Assembly: GCA_947166385.1 (NCBI GenBank)
Contig: CAMVEB010000020.1
Span: forward strand, 1-64,000
From: an uncultured Clostridia bacterium
GTDB lineage: Bacteria; Bacillota; Clostridia; Christensenellales; Aristaeellaceae
Direction of reading: 5' to 3'
DNA: 64,000 bases
Shown: positions 61,383 to 64,000 of the stretch, in pieces
Numbering within the stretch: position 1 is the stretch's first letter
Layout of the letters: every line of letters begins with the position of its first letter
The notes under the pieces: generated by a model
Told to the model about the DNA's origin: nothing
What the model saw: the letters and a program-made list of their open reading frames with translations, nothing else
Databases searched by the model: none
Translations under genes and position numbers: made by a program

Positions 61383-63707
61383 TTGAGTAAGTGGCAAAGA
61401 TTCCTGAGCGTTCTCCTGTCTGTCATGCTGCTTCTGACCTGGGCGCCGCTGGCGTCCCTGGCGGAAGGCGAGGCCCCCGTTGAGGAGGAAACGGCGGCCG
61501 AACCCGCGGCGGAAGAGGAAATCGAGTTCCCGGATGAGCTGATTGTCGGCCATCCCACGATTACCAAGGGCGACTTCTTTACCGAAATGTTCGGCAACAA
61601 CACCGCCGACATCGACGTGCGCGCCCTGATCCACGGCTACAACCTGGTGAACTGGGATCAGAACCAGGGTACCTACGTGTTCGACCCCAGCGTCGTGCGC
61701 GCCGTGGAACTCCAGGAGGATGACCTGGGCAACAAGATCTACACGATGGTGCTGGCGGACAACCTGTACTACTCCGACGGCAGCAAGATCACAGCCTGGG
61801 ATTACGCCTTCTCCCTGCTGCTGATGATGAGCCCTGAGATCGAGCAGATCGGCGGCAAAATCTACCGCGCCGAGCACCTGATGGGCTACAAGGACTACAT
61901 CGAGACCCGCCGCAAGATCATTGCCGGTGAGGAGACCAATCCCATCGTGGATGTGGATTACCTGAGCGGCGTGACCGTGCTGGACGACTACCAGATCCGG
62001 TTCTTCCTGGATCATGAATTCCTGCCGTACTTCTTCGAGACCGGCCTGATGATGACCGTGCCCTATCCGATCAAGGTGATCGCTCCCGGATGCAAGGTGG
62101 TTTCCGGCTATGAGGACGAGAACGGCAACCCCCTGGGCATCAAGATCGTCAACGAGGACGAGAGCGTCGCGGCGCCCGTTTATACGGCGGACCTGCTGAA
62201 GCAGACGATCCTGGATCCGCAGACCGGATACAACACCTTCCCCTCTGTGGTTTCCGGCCCCTACACCATCAAATCCTGGGACGGCGTGACCGGCCACTAT
62301 GAGATCAACCCGTACTTCAAGGGCGCCTGGATGGTCAACAACCTGCCCGGCGAGGTCATTGCCCGGGCGACCGCCCACGGCAATATCGTGCCCGATGTGG
62401 ACGAGTTCGGCAATCCTGTGCTGGACAGCGAGGGCGAGCAGATCATGCTGGTGAAGCCTTCCATTGAGAAGATCGCCTTCACCGTGGCGGACAACGACAC
62501 CATGATCGGCGATCTGACCGACGGCAAGCTGCACCTGGTCAACAAGGTGACCTACGCGCCGACGATCATGGCCGGCATGCAGGCGCAGCCCGGCATCCAG
62601 AACGACAACTATCCCCGCATCGGCCTCAGCTTCCTGACCTTTACCTATGACTGGCCGACGGTTCACGACAAGGAAGTCCGCCAGGCCATCGCCTGGTGTA
62701 TGGACCGGGATCAGCTGACCCGCGACTACTGCGGCGGCTTCGGCGTGCGGATGGACGGCTACTACGGCATGCACCAGTGGGAATACATGCTGGTAACCAA
62801 GCAGCTGGACTATCCCGTCAACTTCCTGCCGACGCAGGACGCCCTGGGCACCAAGATTGAGTATGAAGACGATGAATTGAAGAAAATGCTTAACCTGAAG
62901 TACCGTTGGGTGCAGACGGAAGAAGAGTACAATGCCGCCATCGCGGCATGGGACGCCCTGGCCAAGGAATGGGACGACGGCGAAGGCCATACGCTCCTGA
63001 CCCAGTACACCGTGGATCTGGACAAGGCTAACGCACTGCTGGACGACGCGAAGTGGATCCTGAACAAGAACGGTGAAAAGTATCAGGCCGGTGTGGATGA
63101 TGTCCGCTGCAAGCTGATCGACGGCAACATCGTACCGCTGGAGCTGAAGATGATGTATCCCGAAGGCAACCATATGGCCGAGTTCATGCAGCTGGAAGGC
63201 CGCTTTGTGGACAACCTGGCCCAGGTCGGTATCAAGCTGGAAATGGTGCCCACCCCCATGCAGGATCTGCTGCACTCCTACTACCGCGAGACCGAACGGA
63301 CCACCGACATGATCTACCTGGCCACCAACTTCCACGTGATCGTCGACCCGTCCATCACCTACAGCACGGATGACACCGTCGGCCACCAGGTCTGGAACAA
63401 CACCTATTCCGACGATGAGCAGCTGTTCTACGACGCGGTGGATATGCGGAAAACCGAAATGGGCGATGTATATTCCTACGTGTCAAAGTGGATGGGATTC
63501 CAGAAGCGGTATAACGAAGTGCTGCCTACCATCCCGGTGTACTCCAACGTCTACTTCGATTTCTTCACCCAGTACCTGCAGAACTACGAAATCACCGCGC
63601 AGGTCACCTGGTCCCAGGCGATCCTGCTGGCGTACTTCGGACTGCCGGAAGTTCCCGAAGAGACAGAAGAGGAAGAACCTGTCGACGGCGAGGAGATCTT
63701 CGAATAA
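61383..63707 (+). CDS. Family 5 (oligopeptide-type) solute-binding protein
   Basis: A 774-residue exported protein from TTG 61383 behind GAGGAAAGG; no other in-frame start keeps the signal peptide. The signal peptide ends near SLA-EG without lipobox Cys, then an acidic Glu/Ala/Pro linker. The binding-protein fold has VLADNLYYSDGSKITAWDYA, VVSGPYTIKSWDGVTGHYEI and the helix VRQAIAWCMDRDQLTRDY, as in OppA/DppA-like proteins. An insert near 480-560 makes it longer than the usual 500-600. A permease and ATPase are not in the window. An acidic C-terminal tail (EVPEETEEEEPVDGEEIFE) ends it; a strong terminator follows. Confidence 0.85.
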   Translation: MSKWQRFLSVLLSVMLLLTWAPLASLAEGEAPVEEETAAEPAAEEEIEFPDELIVGHPTITKGDFFTEMFGNNTADIDVRALIHGYNLVNWDQNQGTYVFDPSVVRAVELQEDDLGNKIYTMVLADNLYYSDGSKITAWDYAFSLLLMMSPEIEQIGGKIYRAEHLMGYKDYIETRRKIIAGEETNPIVDVDYLSGVTVLDDYQIRFFLDHEFLPYFFETGLMMTVPYPIKVIAPGCKVVSGYEDENGNPLGIKIVNEDESVAAPVYTADLLKQTILDPQTGYNTFPSVVSGPYTIKSWDGVTGHYEINPYFKGAWMVNNLPGEVIARATAHGNIVPDVDEFGNPVLDSEGEQIMLVKPSIEKIAFTVADNDTMIGDLTDGKLHLVNKVTYAPTIMAGMQAQPGIQNDNYPRIGLSFLTFTYDWPTVHDKEVRQAIAWCMDRDQLTRDYCGGFGVRMDGYYGMHQWEYMLVTKQLDYPVNFLPTQDALGTKIEYEDDELKKMLNLKYRWVQTEEEYNAAIAAWDALAKEWDDGEGHTLLTQYTVDLDKANALLDDAKWILNKNGEKYQAGVDDVRCKLIDGNIVPLELKMMYPEGNHMAEFMQLEGRFVDNLAQVGIKLEMVPTPMQDLLHSYYRETERTTDMIYLATNFHVIVDPSITYSTDDTVGHQVWNNTYSDDEQLFYDAVDMRKTEMGDVYSYVSKWMGFQKRYNEVLPTIPVYSNVYFDFFTQYLQNYEITAQVTWSQAILLAYFGLPEVPEETEEEEPVDGEEIFE

Positions 63708-63727
63708 TCCGAACAGCATCAACAACG

Positions 63728-63763
63728 CAGCCGGGTACCGATTGGTATCCGGCTGATTTTTTT
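63728..63763 (+). terminator. Terminator of the 61383 gene
   Basis: A 12-bp stem CAGCCGGGTACC/GGTATCCGGCTG (one G-T pair) with a 4-nt loop, then A and seven T. Confidence 0.9.
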
Positions 63764-63787
63764 CAGAATTCCAAAAAATATTTTTTC

Positions 63788-63818
63788 GAATGGGGCGAAA
63801 TGGGGCGGAATGGGGCGA
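63788..63818 (+). repeat. Three tandem TGGGGCG repeats, 10-bp period
   Basis: TGGGGCG occurs at 63791, 63801 and 63811 with AA before each copy. The helical spacing suggests a protein-binding site. Confidence 0.5.
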
Positions 63819-63871
63819 GACGAGATCCCTTGACTTGTAGTATGATACACTCGGCAGAATCAGATGAGAGG

Positions 63872-63891
63872 CCCCGGAAGAAATTCCGGGG
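63872..63891 (+). promoter_or_regulatory. Leader hairpin with GAAA tetraloop
   Basis: CCCCGGAA-GAAA-TTCCGGGG, a perfect 8-bp stem with a stable GNRA loop, in the leader of a gene that must start outside the window. Confidence 0.5.
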
Positions 63892-63921
63892 TTCCTGCGT
63901 AGGAAGGGAAAAGCAAAAAGT

Positions 63922-63949
63922 TTTCACGATATTTCGTGAAATTTCACGA
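63922..63949 (+). promoter_or_regulatory. Operator-like repeats TTTCACGA
   Basis: TTTCACGA (63922-63929), its inverse TCGTGAAA (63934-63941) and a third direct copy TTTCACGA (63942-63949), then a related TTTCCCGA-like box. Followed by the AT-rich TATGATATATTA at the edge, which may be a promoter. Confidence 0.5.
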
Positions 63950-64000
63950 TTTTTCCCGATGTTTCATCTTTCTTCGTGGAAGACATTATGATATATTATC

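Noticed and set aside
59359-63386. Minus-strand frames of 484 and 688 codons opposite the Cna-B and binding protein genes
   Set aside because: No motifs or start sites; shadow coding from GC-rich plus-strand genes.
63830-63846. TTGACT and TATGAT at the right edge as a promoter
   Set aside because: The two boxes are only 5 bp apart, and no -10 lies 16-18 bp after TTGACT.
63800-63991. 63-codon frame at the right edge
   Set aside because: It runs through the repeats, hairpin and operator-like boxes and has no ribosome binding site.

Overview
The window looks like a chromosomal segment of a high-GC, anaerobic, gut- or rumen-type member of the Clostridia (Bacillota). The evidence is AGGAGG-type ribosome binding sites, sigma-A-like promoters (TTGACA/TATAAT), KtrAB potassium uptake, a DegV protein, an NHLP/NHLM-type peptide secretion system, an OhrR-type regulator, a NADP-type glutamate dehydrogenase and many secreted repeat proteins. 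This placement is inference from gene content; there is no rRNA in the window. No phage, insertion sequence or CRISPR array is visible.

Layout. 1-2.8 kb: end of an operon with a transglutaminase and two M14/AstE-like proteins, the second of which has lost its metal site. 2.9-10.6 kb (minus): a purF - truncated gene - carA - carB - acetolactate synthase operon with a good promoter. 10.8-12.1 kb: a transglutaminase remnant, then (minus) a tRNA-Ala(CGC) followed by three oversized tRNA-Ala-like RNAs separated by long hairpins, all behind one promoter. 12.3-15.2 kb: secreted proteins, a broken MATE-HATPase gene, and a small LysM protein with a double-glycine leader. 15.5-22.9 kb: an ABCG-type exporter pair and a ferric-type ABC importer. 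23-29 kb: a run of secreted proteins (leucine-rich/transglutaminase, YARHG, Ig-like, SH3). 29-31.4 kb: an intact MATE-HATPase fusion facing an ECF sigma factor and a small leader-like peptide gene. 31.6-38 kb: a three-gene NHLP secretion system overlapping a PreA-like dihydropyrimidine dehydrogenase. 38.2-42.2 kb: thioredoxin reductase-like protein, thioredoxin, OhrR-like regulator and a cystine/polar amino acid ABC importer, which together suggest thiol homeostasis. 42.2-44.6 kb: TPR, DUF4037 and HAD proteins. 44.8-48.1 kb: gdhA, then a phenylacetate-CoA ligase and ACT protein behind what reads as a phenylalanine leader-peptide attenuator. 48.3-55.9 kb: small protein, secreted lipocalin-like protein, DegV, SPFH, P-loop protein, thrC, pepP, efp and a zinc-ribbon protein. 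55.9-58 kb (minus): ktrA and ktrB. 58.2-63.7 kb: a membrane glycosyltransferase, a Cna-B repeat protein and a family 5 solute-binding protein. The right edge is a leader with operator-like repeats for a gene outside the window.

The points most worth attention are the tRNA-Ala-like RNA array (11.1-12.0 kb), the Phe attenuator in front of paaK (46.2-46.35 kb), the LysM protein with a peptidase-cleavable leader together with the NHLP exporter, and the M14 enzyme/pseudoenzyme pair. All functional statements rest on reading motifs by eye; no database search was run.
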